In this document: one piece after another, positions 1-7,752 of the stretch
Numbering within the stretch: the first letter of the stretch is position 1
How the letters are laid out: each line of letters begins with the position of its first letter
Assembly: GCA_011042225.1 (NCBI GenBank)
Contig: DQXT01000128.1
Coordinates: 1-36,069 of the forward strand
Reading direction: 5' to 3'
DNA from: Deltaproteobacteria bacterium
Lineage (GTDB): Bacteria; Desulfobacterota; Dissulfuribacteria; Dissulfuribacterales; UBA3076
Length of the DNA stretch: 36,069 nt
Notes under the pieces: generated by a model
Seen by the model: the letters and a program-made list of their open reading frames with translations, nothing else
The model's database searches: none
What the model was told of the DNA's origin: nothing
Program-made: the position numbers and the translations under genes

Positions 1-1271
1 CAAAAAAAACATAGCTTGATAGGTATGAGCAAAGGAAGAGATTTTTCTATAAGTTGTTGATTCCATAAATTAATAACACCATCGTATCGAAGAAGATAAG
101 AAGTCAAATAGGCGATTGTTATAAGCACAGTATCTACCGCTGCCTGGAGAATTTGCTTCTTGTTAAGTACTTGGGATAAAAGCGATGAGCCTCGAAATTT
201 GGTATATGAATTCCCTGCCTTGCTATTATAGACAGTGCCGTTTAAATGTGTAAGAAATGTTCCAAAAAATAAAGAAATTACAGCTATTACACTCAGCATA
301 ACCAAAAGACCCTGGGCACTCTGATATGATAGATATAATGCCAAGGCCGATATACTTCCGGCACACGCCATAAGTGTTAATACAGTCCTTTTTTCTGAAT
401 ATCCCAGCAAAACCATACGATGAGAGGTATGATCACGTCCCCCCTTAGAAATAGGTCGTCCGGTCTGGACCCTGGTAAAGGACACAAGAGCGGTGTCAAA
501 GAGTGGTATGATCAGAACGGCCACAGGGACCACCAGAACTAGTACCAAATTAGTAAATCCAGTGTAAACACCGGATGGTGTATTGGGTATGCCTGACGTC
601 CAAGTACCTGTTATGGTCAAACCTGCCAGGAGAAAGCCTAAGAAGAGACTTCCGCAATCTCCCATAAATATTTTGGCGGGATTAAAATTGTATATCCAGA
701 ATCCAGCCGTAGCCCCTGCAAGGAGCATAGCCGGCAGACCCAATATAATAGGACCTCCGAGTTGACTATAAACCCAAAGTGAGCAGGCAGCTATAAACGA
801 AATGCCGGCTGCCAGACCATCCATATTGTCAAGAATATTGACTGCATTGGTAATAGCTACAAACCAAAAAAGTGTTACAATTATAGACGCGGCGGGATGC
901 CCAAGTCCCTGTATTCTGACTCCACCGGCAACAATCAGAGCAGAGATGATTAATTGAGCTATAAATTTGCTTTGAGGCGATAAATCGTGGACATCATCAA
1001 TCAGCCCCAACAAGAACATGGCACTTGCCCCCAGAATCAAGATAAGCATGGGACGTGGAATTTCACCGAGAAACAAATTGGGAAGCATAAACGACAAAAA
1101 TAACGCAATGCCTCCCAGAAGGGCGGTTGGACGCCTATGCCAGCGGTCCTCTCTGGGCTGAGCCACAAAGCCGATGCGTTTCGATAACCATATCACGCAT
1201 GGAATCAAAAACGCGCTGAGCCCAAAGGAGTAAAGAAAAAAAAGGCCTGCGTCAAGAAGGGTAAGCGACAT
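1..1271 (-). CDS. WecA/MraY-family polyprenyl-phosphate sugar-1-phosphate transferase with CapD-like C-terminal membrane extension (3' partial)
   Basis: Minus-strand frame open from ATG at 1271 to the left edge (423 codons, no stop), so the gene is cut at its 3' end. Family members are multi-pass inner-membrane enzymes that load a sugar-1-phosphate from a UDP-sugar onto undecaprenyl phosphate, starting O-antigen or exopolysaccharide synthesis. Visible motifs: IDD at residues 91-93, NILDNMDG at 145-152, FMGDCGS at 202-208, and HTSHRM at 281-286, where HTSH stands at the HIHH position of WecA. These favour WecA/TagO over MraY. After the transferase core (about residue 345) comes a linker, then a segment (AAVDTVLITIAYLTSYLLRY) resembling the start of the membrane domain of CapD/FlaA1-type polysaccharide proteins. 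That suggests a fusion or extended C-terminus. The ATG has no clear Shine-Dalgarno sequence. An epimerase gene lies 247 bp upstream on the same strand, fitting a polysaccharide cluster. Family call firm; substrate unknown. Confidence 0.85.
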   Translation of the reverse strand, partial: MSLTLLDAGLFFLYSFGLSAFLIPCVIWLSKRIGFVAQPREDRWHRRPTALLGGIALFLSFMLPNLFLGEIPRPMLILILGASAMFLLGLIDDVHDLSPQSKFIAQLIISALIVAGGVRIQGLGHPAASIIVTLFWFVAITNAVNILDNMDGLAAGISFIAACSLWVYSQLGGPIILGLPAMLLAGATAGFWIYNFNPAKIFMGDCGSLFLGFLLAGLTITGTWTSGIPNTPSGVYTGFTNLVLVLVVPVAVLIIPLFDTALVSFTRVQTGRPISKGGRDHTSHRMVLLGYSEKRTVLTLMACAGSISALALYLSYQSAQGLLVMLSVIAVISLFFGTFLTHLNGTVYNSKAGNSYTKFRGSSLLSQVLNKKQILQAAVDTVLITIAYLTSYLLRYDGVINLWNQQLIEKSLPLLIPIKLCFF

Positions 1272-1518
1272 ACAATACAATTAGTACATTAATTTTGTAT
1301 TCTGCGGTGAAATGTCTTTAAATTAATTGGCCTTAAAGTACATAAAGTTAAAGTAACTACACGCTATCCACTCAGAACCGGATCGAATCCCCTGTTTTGC
1401 GGTTAAAGATTTGAACTAATGACAATAGTATATAATCTTTAAGAAATTTGATTCTGGTCATTTTTATTTACCACGCAGAAATCGCACATCACAATCCTTA
1501 GGCACTATTCCAGTCTTC

Positions 1519-2490
1519 CTAAATAATGGAACGAAAATATTCTGCGGTCTTTTCAAGAATCGTATTAAAAGGAGTTTGTGGAACAAAATCTATTAAGCTC
1601 TTGAGTTTTTCAGATGAAGGAACCCTGCGCATCATGTCTTCAAAGTCTTTACCGTAGACTCTTTCGTAAGGGATATAGATTATTTCCGACTTACTCCCAA
1701 TAAGAGACTTAATACGCTCGGCAAGCTCTGATATAGAAATCTCCTCCGTGCCTCCTATATTTATTACTTCACCATATGCCTCTTCGCACTCCATAAGTCT
1801 GCATATGGACTCCACGACATCTCCAACATAAGTGAACGTCCGAGTCTGCTGGCCGTCACCAAAAACTGTTATAGGTTCATCTCTCAGGGCCTGCTGAATC
1901 AACCTGGGTACCACCATTCCATAGAGACCTGTCTGCCTGGGTCCTATTGTATTAAAGCAACGGAATACAGCCACCTGTAGCTTTTTAGTACGATGATATG
2001 CAAGCGCGGTAAACTCATCTATAAGCTTCGAGGCAGCATAGCTCCATCGCATGGTAGTGGGAGGACCATAAATTAAATTGTCATCCTCTTTAAGAGGGGC
2101 ATGCATGTGTTTCCCGTAGACTTCTGAGCTTGACGCTATTAGTATCTTTTTCTTATACTTATTAGCAAGATTGAGCACTATTTCAGTGCCGCAGATATTA
2201 GTTTCGATAGAGGAAAGCGGATTTTCTACGACGTATTTGACACCTACAGCAGCAGCAAGATGGACTATTAGTTCACATTGTTGAACGAGACTATCCATCC
2301 TATCCTTGTTTAGAATGGTGTCATTTATATATTGAAACCTTGAATTACTGAGCAGATGAATTATATTTTCAAAGAAACCGGTGGAGAGATCATCTATAGC
2401 TGAAACATAATCTCCTCGAGAAATAAGGTGATCACATAAATGAGATCCGATAAAACCGGCTCCGCCAGTCACTAAAATATTCATTTGCAT
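1519..2490 (-). CDS. NAD-dependent nucleotide-sugar epimerase/dehydratase (SDR family)
   Basis: A 323-residue extended short-chain dehydrogenase of the GalE / UDP-glucuronate decarboxylase / GDP-mannose dehydratase superfamily. The Rossmann motif GGAGFIG is at residues 9-15, and the catalytic pair Tyr151-x3-Lys155 is in YAASK. A conserved CFNTIGPRQ block follows. Length is normal. Such enzymes make or interconvert NDP-sugars in the cytoplasm for surface glycans. The exact reaction cannot be read from sequence; the UGP/UGD-like C-terminal half fits a UDP-sugar 4-epimerase or decarboxylase. The first ATG is kept because GGAG sits 5 nt before it; a second ATG two codons on is possible. It lies 73 bp after the TPR gene and upstream of the WecA-like gene, all on the minus strand. 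Confidence 0.85.
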   Translation of the reverse strand: MQMNILVTGGAGFIGSHLCDHLISRGDYVSAIDDLSTGFFENIIHLLSNSRFQYINDTILNKDRMDSLVQQCELIVHLAAAVGVKYVVENPLSSIETNICGTEIVLNLANKYKKKILIASSSEVYGKHMHAPLKEDDNLIYGPPTTMRWSYAASKLIDEFTALAYHRTKKLQVAVFRCFNTIGPRQTGLYGMVVPRLIQQALRDEPITVFGDGQQTRTFTYVGDVVESICRLMECEEAYGEVINIGGTEEISISELAERIKSLIGSKSEIIYIPYERVYGKDFEDMMRRVPSSEKLKSLIDFVPQTPFNTILEKTAEYFRSII

Positions 2491-2563
2491 ATATCTCCAG
2501 ATACTGATTTTACCTTTTTAGCTATAATATTTGAAAAAATCAAGGAATAACGGGATAAAAATC

Positions 2564-5065
2564 CTAATCGGAACAGAATATCCCCTCCCAGGATTTAAGG
2601 GCCATAACATCAAGATTTTGCCACATCCAAATGCCCGAAGGGGCCGCTTCTCCAGAAACAGTTCTTAATTCATTGTTATCTTTTCCGTAATAAAGAAATA
2701 ATCTTAGCTGTTTTATTTTGCTACAAGCACTATACCTTAATTTTTGTGCCGAGTCTGCTTTACCTATGCTATTATATATGCGTACCAGACGTTCATAACC
2801 GGGCCAGTATGTATCATGCCTCTTCAAGAATGTGCGCCACATCGTAATCGCTTCTGAAAAATTTTCGAAATGTTCGTAGGATAAAGCAAGTAGTAAGGGA
2901 CATGCTTCTCCTTCCATTTCACAGAAGGAAGAATCAAGAATATCTTTAGGCGGCAACAAATTCTTGCTGCATATAAACCCACTCAAGTAAGCTCCAGGAG
3001 CCTGTATCACGCTCCCATTCGCTACAAATATTGGAATGAACTTTTCGTTGTCGCCATCGGGCAAAAGATCTATGCACCTACTTCCTGTAATTAATTCTAA
3101 ACCTCGGGCCTCTGCATCCGCCTCATACCCCAACCCATAGGCTTCAAAATTGAACCATCTGCCTCTATGTGCTTCCAAATGATTCGGTGCTTGTTGAATT
3201 ATTTTTCCGTAAACATCGAGCGCTTCTTCATATCTTCCTGCCAAGCCGTGAGCACATGCCTCATACAGCAGTCTTTTTTCTTTCCCCCACTCCCAAATAT
3301 TCTCTACATAGATTGAAAAAAGCACTTCCCGCGCCAATTCAGCCCTAGTCATATTAAGAAGCAGATAGACCTGTTTTAATTTAAGCCTCGCCGAAGAAGG
3401 ATAAATAGATAGGGCATCTTCAAGCAAAGCAACCGCATCTTCACACATATCCTTCTCAAGGTATCGATTGATCAACATGTCAACAGACCAAAGGGACCGG
3501 CTTTCAGACCAGCAACACCTTAACACCCTCTCAGCCATATCCTGTTGGCCAATGCCCTCAAGCAGTTTGACTCCGGCCTGTAGAAGGTCTTTCCTCTTTT
3601 CAGCCTGGGCAGCCAAAGCAAGTAAGGCGTCTTCATATAAGCCAAGTCCTTTCCGGCTAGACACATAGCCAATCGAAACGACAAGAGAAACGTATGATAC
3701 TAATATATCATCATCCTTAAAAAGGAGACTGTCACCGTCTAAAAGCTTTTCAACTCTTTGCGCATCTCCCTTCCCGTGATAGACATCTAGCAGGAGTTCT
3801 CTCCCCTTGATATCATTTTCCAGCCTACTGCGCACATCCTCGGTAATTAGAAGATTTGCCCGATCAAAATCTTCTAATTCTAAAAATAATTTAATCAGAT
3901 GGACAGTAATGTCCGGACTGTGTTCAAGAATTAAGAGTTGCTTATAAATAGAAATGGCCGGTGTAAAGAGCTGAAGGCGCTCATACGTTCGAGCCATAAA
4001 CATCAACGCCTCTTTGTTGTCCGGTTCCTCTCCCAGAAAAGTTCTGAATGTGTCAAGGGCCTTGAGATAATTATGCGAAGCATAATACAAACGCCCGGCA
4101 GTTGCCAAAAGCTTTTTATCAAGCACTTTCGGATGCTCATGTTTCAAGTCCTCAATTACTTTGATTGCTGACTGGATATCTCCTTCCATTAAATATAAGG
4201 AGACAAGCTCATTAACACCCCATATCAGACTATCTGCTTTATCTTCCCTGCTAATATCAGTGGAAAGTGTCACAAACCTCTCAAGTATTTTAATGGACTT
4301 ATCTCGATCTCCCACAGCTAAAAGTGCCTCTGCATAGTTGGCCAAAAATTCTGTATCATCTTTATATTGAGGTAATAATTTATTGAAGATTGGTAAGGCC
4401 TTTTTTTCTTTTTTTATACGGAGAAGTCCGCAGGCCAGATCAAACTCAAGGTCTTTTCGGTCAGGTTCTAGGGCTAAAGCCTTTAGCAGATATTTTATAG
4501 ACTCATTAAACCTTTTTTGGGATTTAAGACAATGGGCAAGACTCTCTATAATCTTCACCAAGGTCAAGTCTTCAGTTATATCAAACAATTCATTCTTGGC
4601 TATATGGAAGTCTTTCCCCCGGAGATTGACTTCTTCCACCAAATTTTTATAGATGGCAATAGCTTTATCACACTGACCTGAACGGCTTAGAAGTTCCGCA
4701 AGAATGAATAATGTCTGAATATCATCGGGCCTGGCCTCCACAACACGCTCAAATTCGAGTATGGCCTGACTTTCTTTGTTTAACTGCATTAAAACTAAAC
4801 CCAATTCCCACCTGGCCTCTATAAGACCTTGGCGATCCCTTAACAATTCTTTGTAAAGGGCTACAGCACCATCAAGTTCATTTTTTTTCACCATCTCCCT
4901 AGCTTCATCCCAAACCAACTGCCATGAAGGGAAAACCGACTCATAATTTACCTGAATCCTTGCCTTTGGTATGTTATTTTGAGAAATTTTCACAAAATCC
5001 TGCCCAGTTGCAGCAGACGCTAAAAGAATGAAATATAAAAAAAAGCCTATAAGAAGGTCCTTCAT
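2564..5065 (-). CDS. Secreted tetratricopeptide-repeat protein
   Basis: An 833-residue protein with a typical signal peptide (charged MKDLL start, hydrophobic core, ASAATGQ cleavage region), followed almost entirely by TPR-type helical hairpins. Repeat hallmarks such as ARWELGLVLMQ, LFILAELLSRSG, LEFDLACGLLRI and AHGLAGRYEEALDVYGKI recur from about residue 50 to the C-terminus. It is likely a periplasmic or outer-membrane-associated scaffold. Large TPR proteins next to polysaccharide genes often help export or assemble the polymer, but that role is inferred from context only. The longer frame starts at a TTG (5083) with no ribosome binding site. The ATG at 5065 has AGGA 5 nt upstream and puts the signal peptide at the N-terminus, so I chose it. 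No enzymatic motif was seen. Confidence 0.8.
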   Translation of the reverse strand: MKDLLIGFFLYFILLASAATGQDFVKISQNNIPKARIQVNYESVFPSWQLVWDEAREMVKKNELDGAVALYKELLRDRQGLIEARWELGLVLMQLNKESQAILEFERVVEARPDDIQTLFILAELLSRSGQCDKAIAIYKNLVEEVNLRGKDFHIAKNELFDITEDLTLVKIIESLAHCLKSQKRFNESIKYLLKALALEPDRKDLEFDLACGLLRIKKEKKALPIFNKLLPQYKDDTEFLANYAEALLAVGDRDKSIKILERFVTLSTDISREDKADSLIWGVNELVSLYLMEGDIQSAIKVIEDLKHEHPKVLDKKLLATAGRLYYASHNYLKALDTFRTFLGEEPDNKEALMFMARTYERLQLFTPAISIYKQLLILEHSPDITVHLIKLFLELEDFDRANLLITEDVRSRLENDIKGRELLLDVYHGKGDAQRVEKLLDGDSLLFKDDDILVSYVSLVVSIGYVSSRKGLGLYEDALLALAAQAEKRKDLLQAGVKLLEGIGQQDMAERVLRCCWSESRSLWSVDMLINRYLEKDMCEDAVALLEDALSIYPSSARLKLKQVYLLLNMTRAELAREVLFSIYVENIWEWGKEKRLLYEACAHGLAGRYEEALDVYGKIIQQAPNHLEAHRGRWFNFEAYGLGYEADAEARGLELITGSRCIDLLPDGDNEKFIPIFVANGSVIQAPGAYLSGFICSKNLLPPKDILDSSFCEMEGEACPLLLALSYEHFENFSEAITMWRTFLKRHDTYWPGYERLVRIYNSIGKADSAQKLRYSACSKIKQLRLFLYYGKDNNELRTVSGEAAPSGIWMWQNLDVMALKSWEGIFCSD

Positions 5066-5467
5066 ATTAATCCTGTTACACAATAGCTATGGCGAATAAG
5101 GATTGCGACAACTAAAACTGATATTATAGTAATATATTTAAAAAAGACACTTGCAAAATACCAGATCTTGCTCTAAGGGTCTGTCACAAAAAAATAGAGG
5201 GCCTTGATTGCCGTTTAGACCATCAAAACATAAATATTCGGATACAAAAGGGAATGACTTTAAAAATCTTCACAATTTAGTATTCTTTGTTTGATTATTC
5301 TGCAGTCTAAAACAGTATCGGCCGAAACGATGATAAAGGCCTAAATGATATAGGATTTTTGGATCCTGTGCTATCCCGAAAAGCAAGGAGCTAATTTTTG
5401 AAAATTTGAGTCCAATACACTATCTACTTATTCATATTATGCCAATTTTTTAACTGGAGAATATAAA
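5066..5467. other. Divergent intergenic region before rpoZ
   Basis: About 400 bp of AT-rich DNA between the minus-strand TPR gene and plus-strand rpoZ, so it should hold promoters for both. A possible plus-strand promoter is TTGAAA (5398-5403), a 17-bp spacer and TATCTA (5421-5426). The -10 box is poor, so I do not list it separately. A weak hairpin AGGAT-loop-ATCCT lies near 5351-5366. No ORF, tRNA or convincing small RNA was seen. No GG-N10-GC sigma54 element was found near either gene start. Confidence 0.5.
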
Positions 5468-5731
5468 ATGGCCAGAATAACCATAGAAGATTGCCTGAAA
5501 AATTTGCCTAACCGTTTCGCATTAGTACATCTTGCTATCGAGAGGGTGAAGCAATTACGTAAAGGCGCTCAGCCCTTGGTAAAATGTAAAAACAGGGAAA
5601 TAGTCTTGGCGTTGAGAGAAATCGCCCAAGATAAAGTAAAATTTGAGAATCTGGAAGAATTGGCCCGAGAGGCAGAAGAACAACGAATCTTTCAAGCATT
5701 ACAAACAGATATTAATCAAGCAGAAGGTTAA
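5468..5731 (+). CDS. rpoZ: RNA polymerase omega subunit
   Basis: An 87-residue protein matching RpoZ in length and pattern: MARITIEDCL start, NRFALVHLAIERVKQL helix, then KNREIVLALREIA, the region that cradles the beta-prime C-terminus. Omega helps assemble RNA polymerase and is part of one ppGpp-binding site in proteobacteria. ATG at 5468 is preceded by CTGGAG with good spacing. It is the first gene of a plus-strand series; dnaJ follows after 23 bp. A dksA-type gene three genes on is a notable neighbour, since DksA and omega both mediate the ppGpp response in proteobacteria. Confidence 0.92.
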   Translation: MARITIEDCLKNLPNRFALVHLAIERVKQLRKGAQPLVKCKNREIVLALREIAQDKVKFENLEELAREAEEQRIFQALQTDINQAEG

Positions 5732-5754
5732 AAAAGACTGCTTAGGCATTATCG

Positions 5755-6894
5755 ATGAAAAGAGACTACTATGAGATTTTGGAGGTCTCCCGAGACTGCT
5801 CATCTGAAGAACTGAAAAGGGCTTATCGGAAGCTGGCCTTAAAATATCATCCTGATAAAAACCAGGGTGATAAAGACGCGGAGGAACGCTTTAAAGAGGC
5901 GGCAGAAGCCTATGAAGTGCTCAGAGATCCCCAAAAAAGGCAGACCTATGACCTTTATGGTTACGAAGGAATAGCCGGGACAGGCTTCAGAGGTTTTTCC
6001 GGACCACAAGACATATTCAGTAATTTTAGTGATCTGTTTGAAGACCTGTTCGGTTTTTCTACCGTGCATCAGAAACACGGCACATCCATGGGGCCAGAGG
6101 CGGGAGCAGATCTAAGATATGACCTTGAAGTATCATTTGAAGACGCAGCCAGAGGTGCTGAGACTGAAATAGAAATCGTTCGTCTTGAGTCTTGTTCCCT
6201 CTGCCAGGGGACAGGTATGGCCTCCGGAAGCCGCCCTGCTACTTGTCCGACCTGCCATGGAAGAGGTCAAATAATAAGGTCGGAAGGATTTTTCAGGATT
6301 TCATCCGTTTGTCCACATTGTTCCGGAAGCGGGACAATCATTACCGACCCCTGCCAGGCATGCCAAGGTAAAGGCAGAGTTCGAGAACGACACAAAGTGA
6401 GAGTACATATTCCGGCAGGCGTAGATACAGGCTCAAGGTTGCGACTAAAGAGAGAAGGTGAGGCTGGACTCAGGCACGGACCCAGAGGGGATCTCTATAT
6501 AGTAATCCACGTAAAACCCCATGAGCTTTTTGAACGTCATGGCAATGACATATATTTACGGCTTCCCATTTCTATTGTACAGGCGGCCATAGGAGACGAA
6601 ATTGAAGTATCCACCTTGGATGGACCACGTAATTTAAAAATCCCGGCAGAAACCCAGACAGGAGAACACTTTAGGCTGAAAGGACTCGGCATTCCTGATC
6701 TAAGGGGATTCGGATCCGGAGATCAGATAATTGAAGTTGTTGTTGTAACACCAACAAAATTGACAGACCGCCAACGTACTCTGCTTCAGGAATTTGCTGA
6801 TATCGAAAGAGAAAAAAAAGAAGGGGGCTTCTTTCGCAAACTGTTTAAACGTTCCGAGGTGCATGGGCACTCCAGTCATGAGAGGACATCTTGA
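5755..6894 (+). CDS. dnaJ: Chaperone protein DnaJ (Hsp40)
   Basis: A 379-residue type I J-protein that stimulates DnaK ATPase and delivers unfolded clients. Domains in order: J domain (residues 1-70) with the HPD tripeptide in YHPDK; a short Gly/Phe-rich segment containing [19 protein letters not shown]; a zinc-binding region with four CxxCxGxG-type repeats ([32 protein letters not shown]); then the two C-terminal substrate-binding beta domains and a short basic tail. Length is normal. No dnaK or grpE lies in the window. It is preceded by rpoZ, and its stop overlaps the moaC start by 4 bases, so translation is probably coupled. Confidence 0.95.
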   Translation: MKRDYYEILEVSRDCSSEELKRAYRKLALKYHPDKNQGDKDAEERFKEAAEAYEVLRDPQKRQTYDLYGYEGIAGTGFRGFSGPQDIFSNFSDLFEDLFGFSTVHQKHGTSMGPEAGADLRYDLEVSFEDAARGAETEIEIVRLESCSLCQGTGMASGSRPATCPTCHGRGQIIRSEGFFRISSVCPHCSGSGTIITDPCQACQGKGRVRERHKVRVHIPAGVDTGSRLRLKREGEAGLRHGPRGDLYIVIHVKPHELFERHGNDIYLRLPISIVQAAIGDEIEVSTLDGPRNLKIPAETQTGEHFRLKGLGIPDLRGFGSGDQIIEVVVVTPTKLTDRQRTLLQEFADIEREKKEGGFFRKLFKRSEVHGHSSHERTS

Positions 6895-7376
6895 ACAAGA
6901 ACTCCTTTTCTCATTTGAACAAGAAGGGCCGGGCACAAATGGTGGACATAAGCTCAAAAGCTATGACTCAGAGGGAAGCCGTTGCTTCAGGGCAGGTAAT
7001 AATAGGTCCTGATGCCTTTAATCTTCTTGTTGACGGTAAAATCCTAAAAGGCGATGTTATGGCTGTGGCCAGGATAGCAGGGATCATGGCCGCCAAAAAG
7101 GTCGGGTGTCTGATTCCCCTTTGTCATCCTTTAACATTACAAAACATAGAGATTGACTTTACCCTAAACCCAGAGAAAAATGCCATAGAAATTTTGGCAC
7201 GAGCAAAGGCAAAAGGCGCTACCGGCGTAGAAATGGAAGTATTAACGGCTGTTTCAATTGCTGCTTTGACCATTTATGATATGTGCAAGTCAAGAGAAAA
7301 AAATATAACTATTGAAAAAATACAATTAGATTATAAAGCCGGCGGAAAGAGCGGAACCTGGAAAAGAAAAATCTGA
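6891..7376 (+). CDS. moaC: Cyclic pyranopterin monophosphate synthase MoaC
   Basis: A 161-residue MoaC, which with MoaA turns GTP into cyclic pyranopterin monophosphate, the first stage of molybdenum cofactor synthesis. Signature features: FSHLN and MVDIS near the N-terminus, PLCHPL with His79, and the catalytic region TIYDMCK with Asp130 and Lys133. The likely start is TTG at 6891, inside the dnaJ stop (TTGA overlap), with GAGGA just upstream. Starting there restores the FSHLN segment that MoaC proteins normally carry, while the next in-frame Met (residue 17) would remove it. Presence of moaC indicates molybdo- or tungsto-enzymes in the cell. moaA is not in the window. Confidence 0.93.
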   Translation: MNKNSFSHLNKKGRAQMVDISSKAMTQREAVASGQVIIGPDAFNLLVDGKILKGDVMAVARIAGIMAAKKVGCLIPLCHPLTLQNIEIDFTLNPEKNAIEILARAKAKGATGVEMEVLTAVSIAALTIYDMCKSREKNITIEKIQLDYKAGGKSGTWKRKI

Positions 7377-7389
7377 GGAGAATATCAGA

Positions 7390-7752
7390 ATGGAAAAGGA
7401 ACAACTGGAGTATTTTCGCACCCTACTCCAGAAAAAACTTGATGACCTTTTAGATGAAGCGGACAGGACCCTGGAAGAGATGACTGACATGAACAATCAC
7501 TTTCCCGATCCGACAGATCGGGCGTCCGCAGAATCTGATCGTAGTTTTGAACTGCGTATTCGAGATAGGGAAAGAAAGCTAATAAAAAAGATAGATAAGG
7601 CCTTAGAAAGGATCGAAAACGGGACTTACGGCATCTGTGAAGATTGCGGCGGGGAAATAGGTATTAAACGGCTTACGGCCAGACCTGTCACCACCCGTTG
7701 CATTGAGTGTAAATCAAAGCAAGAAAAAGAGGAAAAGGCCAAAGGCATATAA
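7390..7752 (+). CDS. dksA: DksA/TraR-family C4 zinc-finger transcription factor
   Basis: A 120-residue protein that enters the secondary channel of RNA polymerase and, with ppGpp, changes promoter use under starvation. A coiled coil spans about residues 1-75. Its tip holds DPTDRASAESD, which includes the DxxDxA acidic tip motif (Asp40, Asp43, Ala45). The zinc finger has Cys83, Cys86, Cys104 and Cys107. Slightly shorter than E. coli DksA (151 residues) but typical of delta-proteobacterial homologues. It follows moaC by 13 bp, with TGAGGAG before ATG 7390. Its stop overlaps the next start by one base (TAATG). The symbol is by family; it could be a paralogue. Confidence 0.85.
   Translation: MEKEQLEYFRTLLQKKLDDLLDEADRTLEEMTDMNNHFPDPTDRASAESDRSFELRIRDRERKLIKKIDKALERIENGTYGICEDCGGEIGIKRLTARPVTTRCIECKSKQEKEEKAKGI

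Noticed and set aside
583-765. Short plus-strand frame rich in Lys, Arg and Pro
   Set aside because: It is antisense to the WecA-like gene, whose conserved motifs occupy the opposite strand.
1376-1392. tRNA T-arm-like sequence (GATCGAATCCCC)
   Set aside because: No acceptor, D or anticodon stem can be folded around it on either strand.
5177-5200. Possible insertion-sequence end (GGGTCTGTCACA) upstream of rpoZ
   Set aside because: No matching inverted copy, target duplication or transposase remnant was found nearby.
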